Notes: a model not told the origin generated them from the letters alone. Positions 24,121 to 36,849 are shown, counted from the stretch's first letter. The stretch is DNA of 64,000 nucleotides from Isoetes taiwanensis (GCA_021234155.1 JAJEKV010000518.1:1-64000), one strand, 5' to 3'. A program made the numbers and translations.

Positions 24121-24154
24121 GGCTACAAACTAAAGGTTGTAGGTGAATGAAATC

Positions 24155-24216
24155 TGTATAAATACAATATAATACAATACAATACAGAGTACAATAACAA
24201 TACAATACTATACAAG
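24155..24216 (+). repeat. AATAC-type microsatellite
   Basis: Irregular array of ATACAAT / AATACAATAC words about 150 bases upstream of the HIPP coding start. Confidence 0.8.
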
Positions 24217-24378
24217 ACAAACATATAAGAAGACATATAAGGAGACCTCATTAAGTTGTTTTGTACACTTCCTGTTCTTGCCATTTCAAGCTTGATTTGA
24301 TTTCTTGTGCTGCTAGCTAACAAGTTTGCTACAGTTGAAAGAGCTGCGCATTAATTGCAGAGGCCCTGTGTGTCAACT

Positions 24379-25099
24379 ATGAGCATGTACCCGCACATTC
24401 ATTATGGCCAACCACCAGATTACTGTCTGGCCTGTGGACGACCCCCACCAGAAGCCAAGAAAAAAACGCCAGAAGTCATCCTCAGGATCAATCTCAGCTG
24501 CAACCACTGCAAAAAACAGGTCGTGAGTGCCCTGGACTCTATAAAAGGCAAGTGTACACTAACTGCACTGTTCAATTCTGGCATATTATGTCTGAACTTG
24601 CTTTGTTTTTCTCTGTTTAATTGGCTTTGTTTTTCTCATAGCCCAATCGGTCTCCGTGGACGCTAAAAAATCTATTCTATTCTATTCTGTCTAACTTGCT
24701 TTGTTTTTATTATGCCCAGAGGTGCAGTCTGTGGAGGTTGATCATGCCAAAGACATGGTCACTGTGACTGGCAACGTGACATACGAGCAATGCATTAAGA
24801 AGGTGAAGGGTTTAGGCAAGAGTGTAGAGCCTTATCCCGAGAAGGAAGTGAAGAAAATGAAGGCTGCTGCTGAGAAGAAGAAAAAAGAGGCTGCCAAGCT
24901 TAAGCTGAAAGAGGCTGAGAAGAAGCTGAAAGATGCTGAGAAGGAAGCTGCGAAAAAAGCCCAGAAGGAGTTGAAAAAAGCCCCTGCTAAACCTGAAGTG
25001 GTCCATGTTTACCCACATTGGCCCTATCCTCCCTACTATCCTCCTCCACATGAGTGTTATTACCCTGATCAATATCCTGACAGTTGTGCTATTATGTGA
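24379..25099 (+). CDS. Heavy-metal-associated isoprenylated plant protein (HIPP), two exons
   Basis: Coding exons 24379-24547 and 24720-25099 give 182 residues. The N-terminal ~30 residues include a CxxC (YCLACGRPPP). An HMA domain follows (about residues 30-95) with the metal-binding loop NLSCNHCKKQV (CxxC), then SVEVDHAKDMVTVTGNVTYE. Next is a Lys/Ala/Glu-rich helix (KKKKEAAKLKLKEAEKKLK), a Pro/Tyr-rich tail (HWPYPPYYPPPHECYYP) and a C-terminal CAIM box expected to be farnesylated. HIPPs are metallochaperone-like plant proteins that bind Cu, Zn or Cd through the HMA loop and attach to membranes by the prenyl group. The ATG at 24379 is the first in frame; a TTGCAG at 24355-24360 could be the acceptor of a 5' UTR intron. 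Frame is intact throughout, unlike neighbouring regions. A decayed 3' copy lies 5 kb upstream. Confidence 0.9.
24548..24719 (+). other. GC-AG intron in the HIPP gene
   Basis: The 172 bp intron starts GCAAGT directly after AAAAG and ends TATGCCCAG. GC-AG introns typically have the extended donor AG|GCAAGT, as here. Using the only nearby GT (two bases downstream) breaks the frame, while the GC donor joins SIK to VQSVEVD in phase through a Glu codon. The intron is T-rich and contains repeated CTTGCTTTGTTTTT words and a TATTC microsatellite. Confidence 0.8.
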
Positions 25100-26650
25100 T
25101 CATCTTACCGTTTTTGTCTGCCTTGTCCTGCATAATTGTTGGGATATTGATCATGGTCATAACACTCTTCCTCCCATAGCATATTTGAATCTGTAAATCT
25201 TCCAAACATATATAATTCTAATTGCTCCTCAGCTTATTCTTCCTGCAATAGCTCATATACTCGTCTGAAAAAAGCGCTTTACTTGAATTGTTCCTTTTAG
25301 CGGGCTTATTTCATTTTACGTGATCTATTGATACTGATGTAGGAAAACAGAGAGCTACTTATGCTCACCTACATTGAAGCTGCATACCGACAAAGATAAT
25401 TGTAATTGTCAGATTTCGTGGGGCAAATTCAGGCTTTTGTGTTGTACATAAATATTAGCTTTATATTTGTTAGCCATATGCACACAGCAGAACACACACC
25501 ACACAAAAACTGCTTATCCTTGTATGCACAGATTTAGCCATCACAATATCCTTGTTTCTAAGCTAGAATTTGGTTGAACCTTCTGAGTCTAGGATGTAAA
25601 GAGATTGATGGTGGTAAATTACCCTCACATAGTGACGGTTTGCTTCTTATTTTGTCCTTTTTGCTTGAAAGTGAGAATTTTTCTAGTATACATGGGTACA
25701 ATGACCCACTATTTATTCTGTCCTTCAAGAATCTCTTGGGCATAAACAAAAGTAGCCACAAGGGATACTACTTGGCACAAGGAACTTACTACTTGTTTTG
25801 TCCTTTATCCTAAGATGACACACTTTTATAGCATCGTTGGAGCCATATGCACATTCATTGTATTGTACATTGTTTTGGTGCCAATGGCTATAGAGCCTCC
25901 GAATCTAAACAAGGTGGTGGTGTCGCACAATGGGTTGTCCTCATGAAAGGGGTAGAGATGAATGTGAATAAGAATGCAAGAGATAAATAGATGATATGCA
26001 ATGATTTAAGAAAAAAGAGGATAATGGTTTGTGATGTCAATTCATTTGATGAGGTAACGTTGGAGCCTACATAGAAGAAAATTGAACTGATATTGTTGAC
26101 ACATGCTTTGTGATGTGAACATAATGATAATTGGAGACATGAATGCGCCATTGCAATTGTTGAATCAATTACGAAAACTTGCAATGCTAGGTTGTAAATT
26201 GGAACAAAGCAATGTGGGTAGCATTATCAATATGAACGGTATTGGGAAGACCAAAATTAACTTTTCTTATGGATTGTAAGGTAGTAGCTTATTGTTGAGC
26301 CTAAGATACTGTTAATTGCAAATGATTTTGGATGGAAATTGGATGTTTAGTAATTGCTTTGAAATTTGTGTGGGATTATAACGAATGAAGTTGTTGAATC
26401 AATAATCAGGGTAACTGGTGTAGAGATTTTGGAGATGGAGTCATGTACTATGAGCTTGTGGTTGAAATGGTAAGGGATTCTTTGTTGTTTAATTGGATAA
26501 CGAATTTTTTATGAGGTAGTTCTATTGGAAGAGATTGAAGTGATTTAAATATTGTTTTAGTTTAAGTGGAAAGGTGTTTGCAGTGATTTAATTGGGGTAT
26601 AATCATGGAATATAATATTTGCTTAAAGCAATAGTATGTTGGATATCCAT
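25100..26650. other. HIPP 3' UTR, then no recognisable gene
   Basis: The first ~100 bases are likely 3' UTR, because they are shared with the relic at 19962-20095. Beyond that only short frames are present. Confidence 0.45.
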
Positions 26651-26660
26651 GCATCGAAAG

Positions 26661-26752
26661 CAAAGCAGGCTGTGCTCATGAGAGGCTGCTCCATTCAAAT
26701 TGCGTTGGCCAGAGTAGGCTGTGCTTATGAACGGCACATCCATTCAGATTGC
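26661..26752 (+). repeat. Tandem duplication, two ~50 bp units
   Basis: Both units contain AGGCTGTGCT(C/T)ATGA and CCATTCA(A/G)ATTGC. Confidence 0.75.
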
Positions 26753-27531
26753 TATAGTTCAATCATGGTTCTATAATGATGTGGGTAAAATGCATTTTTT
26801 GGGATAGAAAACAATAGCATGTTGTGGTCTAACCTTATTGAGTATTTTATTTATCGAATGTGCTATTTTCACAGGATACTAGTTCTAGACCACAACAAAA
26901 ATGCCTTAGACAAAATAAAAAATAGCAAGAACAACATGCAAAAACCAATAAGCAACTCTTTTGCCCACAAACATATAAATTCCCATACTATATATACCGA
27001 AATCATATTCCAAACCATACAAAACACATTGTGTGTGACTTATAGGGTTTGGCTATGACAATGATATAGACCGCAAGTTGCGGTCTGAAGGGTAGATTTA
27101 TTACATACTAGTGTAACTGGAATGCCTGCTTGCTTATGCACATTAGACCAACATCTATAGCCATAGTTAACAAATACAATAACCTAGCAAACATAGCTCA
27201 CATGTCTGTGGGCCCTCCAACACAAAGGATTTATAAATCAGTGACAAAATAAGTAATCATATGTTTGTAGGACTAAAAACTTGCATCTTGTTGCCTTTTG
27301 TTTAACACCGTTTATTCAACATGAAAAAGATATCATTAGCACTTAAACAAAACCCATTTGATTGATATAGGGAATGAAGCAAAAAATGTTTTGAAGAAGC
27401 TGAGAAGTTGTAGAGATGCAAAGGGCTAAAAGGACTTCACCCCTTTGAACCATAAATTATTATGACATATATCACCATGTGCACTTCTATCCAATCTAGA
27501 AAAAAATCATAGCTAGTACAACTGTAATTTA

Positions 27532-28410
27532 ATGCATTCTTACATTAGTTGGCGCGGAACTGCAGTACATGGAACATTGTATTTTATAAAGGATAGGCTT
27601 ATTATTGTACTTCATAAAGGACATGCTTACTTGGGATTGCATCTTAACATGGCGATTAAGTGCAAAATGGATGAGCAAACCCTTTGCAGAGTTCAAAATG
27701 TCACCGACATTATCCATCAGAATAAAATGCGGCCTTCCAGAATTCTAGAATATCCATATAAACTTTCATGTGACGATTACGAGGACACTCTAGTAGTACG
27801 AAAAGGATTGAATCTAGTAGCATCTTTGCAAGGACGCCCTCCACAGAGCATATTAGCTTTACCCTGATATACAGTTTAAGCATGTAACAAATGGGTTTAA
27901 GTTAAATGTTACATAAAAAATGCACATATTCAAAACCTATTTAATATATGCTAATTGGACAAGGCAGGTCACAAGCAAGTTAAGAAAGTGGAAGTATGCT
28001 ATTTCTTTGGCCCAAAATAACAAACTCCTTGATCCTCTCTTGTGCAGATCTGTAGAAGAAATTGTCTTGGACAACTTAAATTCAGACTTAGCCTCTCACT
28101 TCATCATGGTGTTTGTTTCAGCTTTAACTTTCTTGCCAGATTGTGTAGTGATGGCACCATATGAAGATGTAGACCATTGCAGACGGATGCTTCATCACTG
28201 CTACCTGCATTGGCTGCATATAGACAAGTTATTAGACATAGGAAGTTTCAAGCATATGCTACACTCAATTCTAGCTACTTGAGGACAACTCATAGAACGT
28301 GTGCCAAACTCTTTTTCCGAATCTGTAATCTTCCAAGAAAGCTCAGGTCAGAGGATGATGTTTTATGTTTTAGTATTTTGGGCACCAGCTATGAAGGTCG
28401 ATTAATTTAG
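27532..28410 (+). pseudogene. Possible relic coding pieces, plus strand
   Basis: Successive plus-strand frames (27532-27867, 27920-28282, 28177-28410) have protein-like composition, e.g. VEEIVLDNLNSDLASHFIMV and ALTFLPDCVVMAPYEDVDHC, then SSLLPALAAYRQVIRHRKFQ in another frame. They could be exons or pieces of one decayed gene. No domain recognised, and no splice pair convincingly joins them. Confidence 0.25.
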
Positions 28411-29458
28411 TGGAGTCTTTTGCAACTAGTTTTTGTAAAGCCTGGCATATGCAGAAGATTATCAATGATGTGAGTTGCTTTCTTTTTAAAGGTCTAGCAG
28501 CACAAATTTCGGCATGTTCCTTAGGGTTTATGAGTTTCTGAGTTTGCCAACCTCCCACTTTTTTTGAAAAATATGTGCCACCTAGAAAATCCGATGTCCA
28601 TTTTTTGCGAGTCTACGGATACACAACCAAGGCAGCAAGCGATCTTCGGGCTTGCGGCCACACTGAATTCATGGCATCCATGCAGTCACAATGGAACATT
28701 TGAATTTTTTATAAGGGTGAAAGAATGTAATTTTGGATGAGCGTGGGCGAACCACTAGAAAATGGCCTTCGAGTTAATCCAATACTTGATTGAGTGCATT
28801 TATATTGATCCATTGATTAATTGTTCGACCATTTGGGTGACTTTTGACGCAGAATCGGCAATTTGTTTGTTAGATCGTTTACAACTTGAGTTTTGATTCT
28901 ATGATCCATTGTGGACACGCAAAATAGGATAGCAAATTTGATTTAATGGATTTTGATAGAACACTAATATCTTGAAAGGTGAAAGAGATTGACAACTCAG
29001 GATCTTTGTGGGATATTCTGTAGCATAACATATTATGATTTTCATAATATACAATGTTGGAACAATTTTTTTCGTCAATACATGGATGCAACCAACCAAC
29101 CAACCATTTCGAAGTGAAACACAAACTCGTATTATTTGCCAGCATCTAATTTGGTGTCGAGGATTCCTGAATTTCTTTAGATGTCCTTGAATGAGCTACA
29201 ATTATTTCTCGGTTGAATTTAAAGGACAAACAAGTATTTGACATCTAAGCAAAATATAATATAACATCAAACAAAATCTTCTTGGACAAACTAATCTCAT
29301 TTAAACTCATTCTGAGGAGGACAAAAAGTATTTACCATCTAAGCAAAATGTAATCCAAAGGCAGAAACAAAGATTTCATTAGCACACTTTTCTATGTTGC
29401 AATTGAAGACAGGTTGACATGTAGGAATTATGAGCCTTTGGCAAAGCTTGCTCAAGAA
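28411..29458. other. No recognisable gene
   Basis: AT-rich, short frames; an (AACC)n microsatellite at 29092-29106. Confidence 0.4.
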
Positions 29459-29737
29459 AGAAAGAAAGAAAGTTTATTATGTCCATTGGGAGGCCTCAGA
29501 GGGCCCATTAGACAATGATTATTCACACATCATCATAAAATAATAGATGAGTCTCCGAGTCCTCATCTAGCTCATCACTCTCACTCCATGTATCTATGTC
29601 CTCCATATTTACATCAAGTTGGGTATCCAAGCAGGAATCCCTATATTTGAGCAGTTCAATTATATATTTCCCCAAAATGTCGCCTTTCAAGGTAAATAGT
29701 GATAGGAGATCATTATAGTGTATCCCATACTCCTTTC
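29459..29737 (-). mobile_element. LINE 3' end: ORF2 C-terminus, 3' UTR and CTTT tail
   Basis: Read on the minus strand, an open stretch encodes YNDLLSLFTLKGDILGKYII and then ELLKYRDSCLDTQLDVN, an acidic end (WSESDELDEDSE) and a stop near 29503. A short UTR with GGGCCCTCTGAGGCCTCCCA and AATAAAC then runs into a (CTTT)n tail at 29459-29475. Similar C-terminal helices follow the Cys/His motif in plant LINE ORF2 proteins. The piece resembles what should follow the LINE fragment at 35435-36200 (both have YND in the same context), so it may be the other side of an interrupted copy. Confidence 0.55.
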
Positions 29738-30251
29738 TTTTTTTTTTGAAGAATATAGGAATATATTAAACCACTACAATGTGATCAAGTACAATGATAA
29801 GTGTGGTGCTAAGAAATGAAGTGCCCATCATGATTCACAATTTGTAGGAATGTCGACCAAATTTCCCGCTTAACTGTGCCAGATAAGCTTGAGACTTGGT
29901 AAGCCTGCCACAACTTATGCCTCAAGATCGGAACCAACCGAAAAGGGCTAAGCACTGCATTCTGGAAGACCTTCGCTCTCCGTCTTTTCCAAATCAACCA
30001 CAGAAGCCAAGCTCTGCATAAATGGAACGCCTGCTGCTTGGCCACTGACCAACTGCTAGGAAAGACTCCCATGAGAAGCTTCTGACTGCACAGTGAAGAC
30101 CCAAAGAGGGCTCTCACCCAGGACCAAGCTGCCCCTACCTCTGTGCATAGGACAAAGCAGTGCTCAATGGTCTCTCGGCGCCTCCCACATAGAGGGCATG
30201 TTTCCGCTACCTGAGGCTTGAACCTGTGTACTCGGACATTCACCCTGAGTG
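29738..30251 (-). mobile_element. 5'-truncated LINE fragment with zf-RVT domain and poly(A)
   Basis: The minus strand encodes about 145 residues with the zinc-binding reverse-transcriptase C-terminal domain (zf-RVT). Visible parts are a CPLCGRRRETIEHCFVLC cysteine/histidine motif, then AWSWVRALFGSSLC, QAFHLCRAWLLWLIWKRR and a C-terminal helix ending at a stop near 29809. A UTR of ~60 bases and a poly(A) tract (poly(T) on the plus strand, about 29738-29747) follow. These are marks of a LINE retrocopy truncated at its 5' end. The 5' side abuts the LTR element at 30252. It belongs to a different LINE family from the flanking pieces. Confidence 0.75.
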
Positions 30252-32685
30252 TGACGAGCCTGTCGAGTTGACCCTCTAGGCAACTCGGGATCTTGTCAAT
30301 ACTGTGCTAGTTCTAGGTTGGTGTGACAAACAATGGAATATGGTGAAGAATTGAATCTTCCTCTTGCACAGTTAAATTACACGCTCAAAACTCAATGAGC
30401 AAATACTTAAGATCTCAATATAATCAGAAAATATTAACAGCCAAAGAATCCATATTCTCAACAAATATAACATCTAATTGTGAACAATTCATCCCAAGAG
30501 CTTCGCTCCACCTCGATCCTCAGCTGCACCACTGCCATCCCTTGCTTATTCACTGCACATGCACTCACTGGGGTTAGTCCTCGTGACTAAGTGGGGATCC
30601 CTGACTGCCACTGCATGCATGGAAATACTCTGGAAATCTCGGCGTAAAGACAGACGGAAAATCCTACGTGAGTACAGTGCTAAGACAATGACAACATAAT
30701 CCAAGGAAATATCAACATGAGCATCAGAAGCAAAGACATAGTCAAAAAAATACCAAACCATCATGACACATAGCTCCGGGACAATGGGAAGCTCAGCCAG
30801 CCTACATGCAGGCCCCGTAGCGTGAGAAATGCCCGCCAGCTCACATTCCGAGCCCGTTGGCGGAGTTGGTGGGGGTGAACCTCAGATGCAAGACCCTTCC
30901 CACCCCACCCCCGCGGCCGAGGACCTCTTACCATGGAGTTCACAAGAGTTGATCGACGAAAGCAATCCCGCCAGAGAACTAACGCCCAAGTGTCACAGAG
31001 CACAAGAATACCATAGAGAATCACAGATGAACATGAGCATGCCGGAGCAACCTAGGCCACCGAACCTAGAAGTCCGACCCCGGAGGTTTCAATAGACATC
31101 AAATACCAAGACAACAAAGGACAATGCAAGACCAAGACATGTGAAGTTCATTAGAATGTTTACTATCATGTGCCTAGACTATATTGTTGCTGATGTTGTC
31201 TATACAACCGCCCAAGTTGAAGCAGCCTAGGTTACCGATGAAGATAATGATCGCAATCCAACACGCCGAGAAGCCATAAGCCTAATCGCCTTGATGTAGC
31301 TCCAATAACTATGTACGCTATCGATCAAGGAAAGATACTAACATCTTCTATACCGCAAAACTTACCTCAAAATCATCCTCCCATGAGGAATACAACGTTC
31401 CATAATGTTTATACTTCAATCCATTAGCTATGATGCTTTTGATAAAATACAATGCAACAGCGACTTGAAAACTTATAGTTATGCACTCGGACTAGCGTTA
31501 CTTCATGCTATAACCACATTCGAGAAACCCCCAAGCTTCACATGGCTCTCCTTGTACTAATGTGGACCCGCCTCAATCTCAATAATCCTTAAGGTCGATG
31601 ACCGCTTATTCCTATTTCAAGATCCACATGCGAACTTGATGTCAAAAATCCTTGATGCCGAGGGTAGATTGACGCCTACGCCCTGTCTTTGGGCTACTTT
31701 TCAGCATTAGCTCCATCTCCATGAGCTAAGAAAGATACTTTATCCCAATCCTTAGAATTTTACCATAGTTAGACAATTATCAAACAATGCATATTCTTAC
31801 TATTATGATTATTTCGCCAAATCTTCATGTTCGATCTCTCGGCCGCTAAGCTCAAATGCAACCCAATTCCATCTATGAGGACTTAGCTTCATATTAGGAT
31901 ATGCAAATAAATTGAAAAAGGCAGCAAATACAAGACCAACAAAATAAAGCACAAAACCAAAATGACAAAAAACATATGAACACAAAATGGCATTGAGAGC
32001 CTTTTTGAGCCGAGCCAGATTTAATCTAATTCTGCCTTTTTTAAAGTTTCCATGCTGAATCGGTACTCTTCATGTACTATTCAGCCATTCTTGCCTTAAA
32101 ATCAGCCTTACAGGGATGTTTGCAATCGTTGATTATCTTCTCTAGCCTTATGAGTCTCCAACGAATTCATAATCTATCATATTTGCATGCAAAAATCATG
32201 TGCAGACTAATCATGGCAGCTCATAGCACACCTCAATTGATCAAAAGCAAAACCCCACCTGAGAATTTCTTCGCGGATAGACCTCTGGACCCCTTGCAAT
32301 TGATTGCGCCTCCAAAGATCGTCTTCTAACTCCAAGAATCAAACTGCAGAAGAACATACATAGTGCAGTCAATTCTGACCCAGCATCACAATTTCTGTCA
32401 TAACGTTCTCATACAGATGAGTTTCGGCCTGATCAGATCCATTCCGGAAAGCTAACTTAATGATCTTTCCAGCAAAAGAAAAATCATCTAAAAAGGATCT
32501 CGGGTCGCCGAGATATGATGCTTCAAAAAATCGGGTTCTAAAACTGCCTGCATTGCTCCCCCGCCTTCATGCTCGCAACAATACTTTCTCCAAAGAGACA
32601 AAACCCTGGTCTCATGCTGTATACATGCCATGAATATGTATATACATACATAAATATGTATATTGACCCATTAGGTGGCCAGATC
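30252..32685 (-). repeat. 3' LTR of the short-interior LTR element
   Basis: Direct repeat partner of 32995-35428. It starts (plus strand) TGACGAGCCTGTCGAG and ends near CATTAGGTGGCCA. Confidence 0.75.
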
Positions 32686-32994
32686 TGATTATAGTCTCCC
32701 TTCTAAAATTTAACCCATGACCTCATGGGTCGATCATTGATTTGGTGAAGCAATTCTCCAGCAACTTATAAAATCGATATGCAATGCCAACTTATTCACT
32801 AATTCATACCTCAACATCATCAGGAATTGTTCTCATTGCTTATATGGAGACTTCTCTCTTGAATACTTCTATAGTAACCACAAAGCCTCTAAATACTACT
32901 CCTCCTCTTGAGGATAGCACTTCTAAATCTCTCAATCGAATCCATGATCATAATGTCAACATCCAAAGATCCAACATTGCTCTGATACCAACCA

Positions 32995-35428
32995 GACGAG
33001 CACGGTCGAGTTGACCCTCTAGGCAACTCGGGATCTTGTCAATACTGTGCTAGTTCTAGGTTGGTGTGACAAACAATGGAATATGGTGAAGAATTGAATC
33101 TTCCTCTTGCACAGTTAAATTACACGCTCAAAACTCAATGAGCAAATACTTAAGATCTCAATATAATCAGAAAATATTAACAGCCAAAGAATCCATATTC
33201 TCAACAAATATAACATCTAATTGTGAACAATTCATCCCAAGAGCTTCGCTCCACCTCGATCCTCAGCTGCACCACTGCCATCCCTTGCTTATTCACTGCA
33301 CATGCACTCACTGGGGTTAGTCCTCGTGACTAAGTGGGGATCCCTGACTGCCACTGCATGCATGGAAATACTCTGGAAATCTCGGCGTAAAGACAGACGG
33401 AAAATCCTACGTGAGTACAGTGCTAAGACAATGACAACATAGTCCAAGGAAATATCAACATGAGCATCAGAAGCAAAGACATAGTAAAAAAAATACCAAA
33501 CCATCATGACACATAGCTCCGGGACAATGGGAAGCTCGGCCGACTTACATGCAGGGCCCCGTTAGCGCAGAGAAATGCCCGGCCACCACATTCCGAGCCC
33601 CGTTGGCGGAGTTGGTGGGGTGAACCTCAGAGGCAAGATACCCTTCCCACCTTACTGCCCGGCGCCTGGAGGACCTCTTACCATGGAGTTCACAAGAGTT
33701 GATCGATTTAGCAATCCCGCCGTGAGAACTAACAACTCGTGTCACAGAGCACAAGAATACCATAGAGAATCACGATGAACATGAGCATGCCGGAGCAACC
33801 TAGGCCACTTAGAACCTAGAAGTCCGACCCCTGAGGTTTCAATAGACATCAAATACCAAGACAACAAAGTGGACAATGCAAGACCAAGACATGTGAAGTT
33901 CATTAGAATGTTTACTATCATGTGCCTAGATTATATTGTTGCTGATGTTGTCTATACAACCCGGCCCAAGTTGAAGCGACTAGGTTCTTGATGAAGATAA
34001 TGATCGCAATCCAACACGTCGAGGAAGCCATAAGCCTAACTGTCCTTGATGTAGCTCCAATAACTATGTACGTTACTGATCAAGGAAAGATACTAACATC
34101 TTCTATACTGCAAAACTTACCTCAAAATCATCCTCCCATGAGGAATACAATGTTCCATAATGTTTATACTTCGAATCCATTAGCTATGATGCTCTTGATA
34201 AAATACAATGCAACGGCTTTGAAAACTTATAGTTATGCACTCAGACTAGCAGTACTTCATGCTATAACCACATTCAGAAACCCCCAAGCTTCACATGGCT
34301 CTCCTTGTACTAATGTGGACCCGTCTCAATCTCAATAATCCTTAAGGTCAGATGACCGCTTATTCCTATTTCAAGATCCACATGCGAACTTGATGCTGAA
34401 ATCCTTGATGCCGAGGGGTCGTTGACGCTCTACGTCTGTGCTGGGCTACTTTTCAGCATTAGCTCCATCTCCATGAGCTAAGAAAGATACTTTATCCCAA
34501 TCCTTAGAATTTTACCATAGTTAGACAATTATCAAACAATGCATATTCTTACTATTATGATTATTCTGCTCAGCTCTTCATGCTCCGATCTCCTCTGCTG
34601 CTAAGCTCAAATGCAACCCAATTCCATCTATGAGGACTTAGCTTCATATTAGGATATGCAAATAAATTGAAAAAGGCAGCAAATACAAGACCAACAAAAT
34701 AAAGCACAAAACCAAAATGACAAAACATATGAACACAAAATGGCATTGAGAGCTTCCTGAGTCGACCAGATTTAATCTAATTTCGCCTTTTTTAAAGTTT
34801 CCATGCTGAATCGGGTACTCTTCATGTACTATTCAGCCATTCTTTGCCTTAAAATCAGCCTTACAGGGGATGTTTGCAATCGTTGATTATCTTCTCTAGC
34901 CTTATGAGTCTCCAACGAATTCATAATCTATCATATTTGCATGCAAAAATCATGTGCGCACTAATCATGGCAGCTCATAGCACACCTCAATTGATCAAAA
35001 GCAAAACCCCACCTGAGAATTTCTTGGATAGACCTCTGGACCCTTTGCAATTGATTAGCCTCCAAAGATCGTCTTCTAACTCCAAGAATCAAACTGCGGA
35101 AGGAAGAACATACATAGTGCAGTCAATTCTGACCCAGCATCACAATTTCTGTCATAACGTTCTCATACAGATGAGTTTCGGCCTGATCAGATCCATTCGG
35201 AAAGCTAACTTAATGATCTTTCCAGCAAAGAAAAATCATCTAAAAAGGATCTCGGGTCGCCGAGATATGATGCTTCAAAAATCGGGTTCTAAAACTGCCC
35301 GTAATTGCTCGCCTTCATGCTCGCAACAATACTTTCTCCAAAGAGACAAAACCCTGGTCTCATGTCAGATACATGCCATGAATATGTATATACATACATA
35401 AATATGTATATTGACCCATTAGGTGGCC
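32995..35428 (-). repeat. 5' LTR of the short-interior LTR element
   Basis: Lies directly next to the tRNA-complementary site at 32979-32990 and matches 30252-32685 over its whole length. Confidence 0.75.
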
Positions 35429-35434
35429 AGGATC

Positions 35435-36200
35435 GTTATAATCGAGGCTCAACTTACCATATGCTTCACATTGGAGTAATGTGTGATATTCATCTTCTAC
35501 TTGTCATGAGTCACATAATTGCAATACCTTTTGTCCCTTTGGTATGATATGACCCCATCTCCCACTCCGACCCCAAGATGATGTGAGCTTAATCGAATTC
35601 GCATATGGCATGTCTTTTTTGGATGGAAAGTTCCTCGCTCAAGTGACCTGCTGGTTCCAAATTGGGATTGATATTCATCTTGTACAAAATCATCTTCGCC
35701 TTAGGTTGTGACCACATCTTCTTATATATCTTTTTCCGATATCCACCTTCACAGCATCTAAGTCTACCAATATCACCTCATCCCAAGATATACCCCACTT
35801 TACCAACCAGCGCTTAACATCCAAAGATAATCCCCTTCTCCTTGCTAGACAAGTAAGGCCTTACGCTGCACTGGACTCCTCCATCGTAGTACCTTTTAAG
35901 GTATAAAATGCATCTTATCATAGCTTCACCTTCTAAAGGCAAAGGAGCACACTTTCAGCCAACATCAACGGGTATGGTGTCTGAGCTTTCACCCCCAATT
36001 CAAGTCTTAAAATGTTTTTCTGAACTTGCTCTATGTCATCCCACAAACATTGTGGGAGATTAGGCCCCCAAACCTCACAACCATATAAGACTACACTTTG
36101 AACTAGAGATTGAAAAAGTCGTACCTTAAGGTGCCACGACCATAAGTGTGATCTCCTACACATACTTTGTAGCGCATATAAAAGCAGTGTTTCATTAAAG
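35435..36200 (-). mobile_element. LINE ORF2 C-terminal fragment
   Basis: Minus-strand frames encode the region downstream of the reverse transcriptase core. An open piece at 35933-36163 has SVVLYGCEVWGPNLPQ, then DIEQVQKNILRLELGVKAQT and YPLMLAES, a well-known block of plant LINE ORF2 proteins. Further 3', in other frames, is VEDEYHTLLQCEAYGKLSLD, the Cys/His-region block. There are at least two frame changes between these blocks. The fragment lacks the catalytic core and ORF1, so it is 5'-truncated. It ends where the LTR element starts. Confidence 0.75.
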
Positions 36201-36235
36201 TTGGAATTCTGAAGACAAGTTGGAATAATTTTTAT

Positions 36236-36560
36236 ATAGTATACCTTGGAGGGTTATGTATACCTCAATACTTATAGTATGGTTATGTGTATTACAAAAG
36301 GCTATGTATACCTGTTGCATACTAGTATACCTCAATACATATAGTATGGTTATGTGTATTACAAAAGGTTATGTATACCTGATAACAATAAGATTACAAT
36401 AAGATAACAATAAGAGTACAACCAGATTACAATAAGATAACAAGTACTATTATTTTACTATTACTTATAGTACCGGTTATGTGTATTACAAAGGTTATGT
36501 GTACTGTTGTATACTAACACAACCAGATTACAATAAGATAACAAGTATTATTATTCTTCT
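36236..36560 (+). repeat. AT-rich tandem repeat, GTTATGTGTATTACAAAAGG units
   Basis: Units carrying TATAGTATGGTTATGTG, TATTACAAAAGG and TATGTATACCT occur three to four times, followed by AACAAGATTACAATAAGAT words repeated four times. No coding. Confidence 0.8.
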
Positions 36561-36849
36561 ACTATTACTCAATGATCGAACTAGCGTATAAGCGAGCAGA
36601 TCCTTTCGATCATGAACATTTGATACTCCCTATTCCACAGAGATGGATGATAACATCGGCGGGATCGTGGATAATGGCGAGGGATTGAGAGCAACAGCAG
36701 TGAGCCGGCCTTCAAGCGGATATCTCGGCATCAAGACCGCTTGAAGTCCTCATGATTCATCTTGCAAGTGATAGAATCACGTTCAAGACCGTAATACGCC
36801 ATAGCTAGATCTGAGGCCAATGTTGTCGCGACTCGGCAATTTGATGTAT

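Larger units (their letters stand above)
30252..35428 (-). mobile_element. Non-autonomous LTR element with long LTRs and very short interior
   Basis: Two direct copies of ~2.43 kb (30252-32685 and 32995-35428) enclose ~310 bp. Just inside the right copy the minus strand carries TGGTATCAGAGC (complement of 32979-32990), the usual plant primer-binding site for initiator-Met tRNA, which fixes the orientation. A purine run (AGAAGGGAGA) lies near the other inner edge. No gag or pol coding is present, so it must have relied on proteins in trans. The exact LTR edge at 32685/35428 is uncertain by ~15 bases. The copies are closely similar, suggesting a fairly young insertion, but clustered differences make dating unsafe. 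Treated as a fossil; superfamily undetermined. Confidence 0.75.

Noticed and set aside
24812-25072. Minus-strand open frame opposite HIPP exon 2
   Set aside because: It is the antisense shadow of the Lys/Ala-rich helix of HIPP, which has the clear domain evidence.
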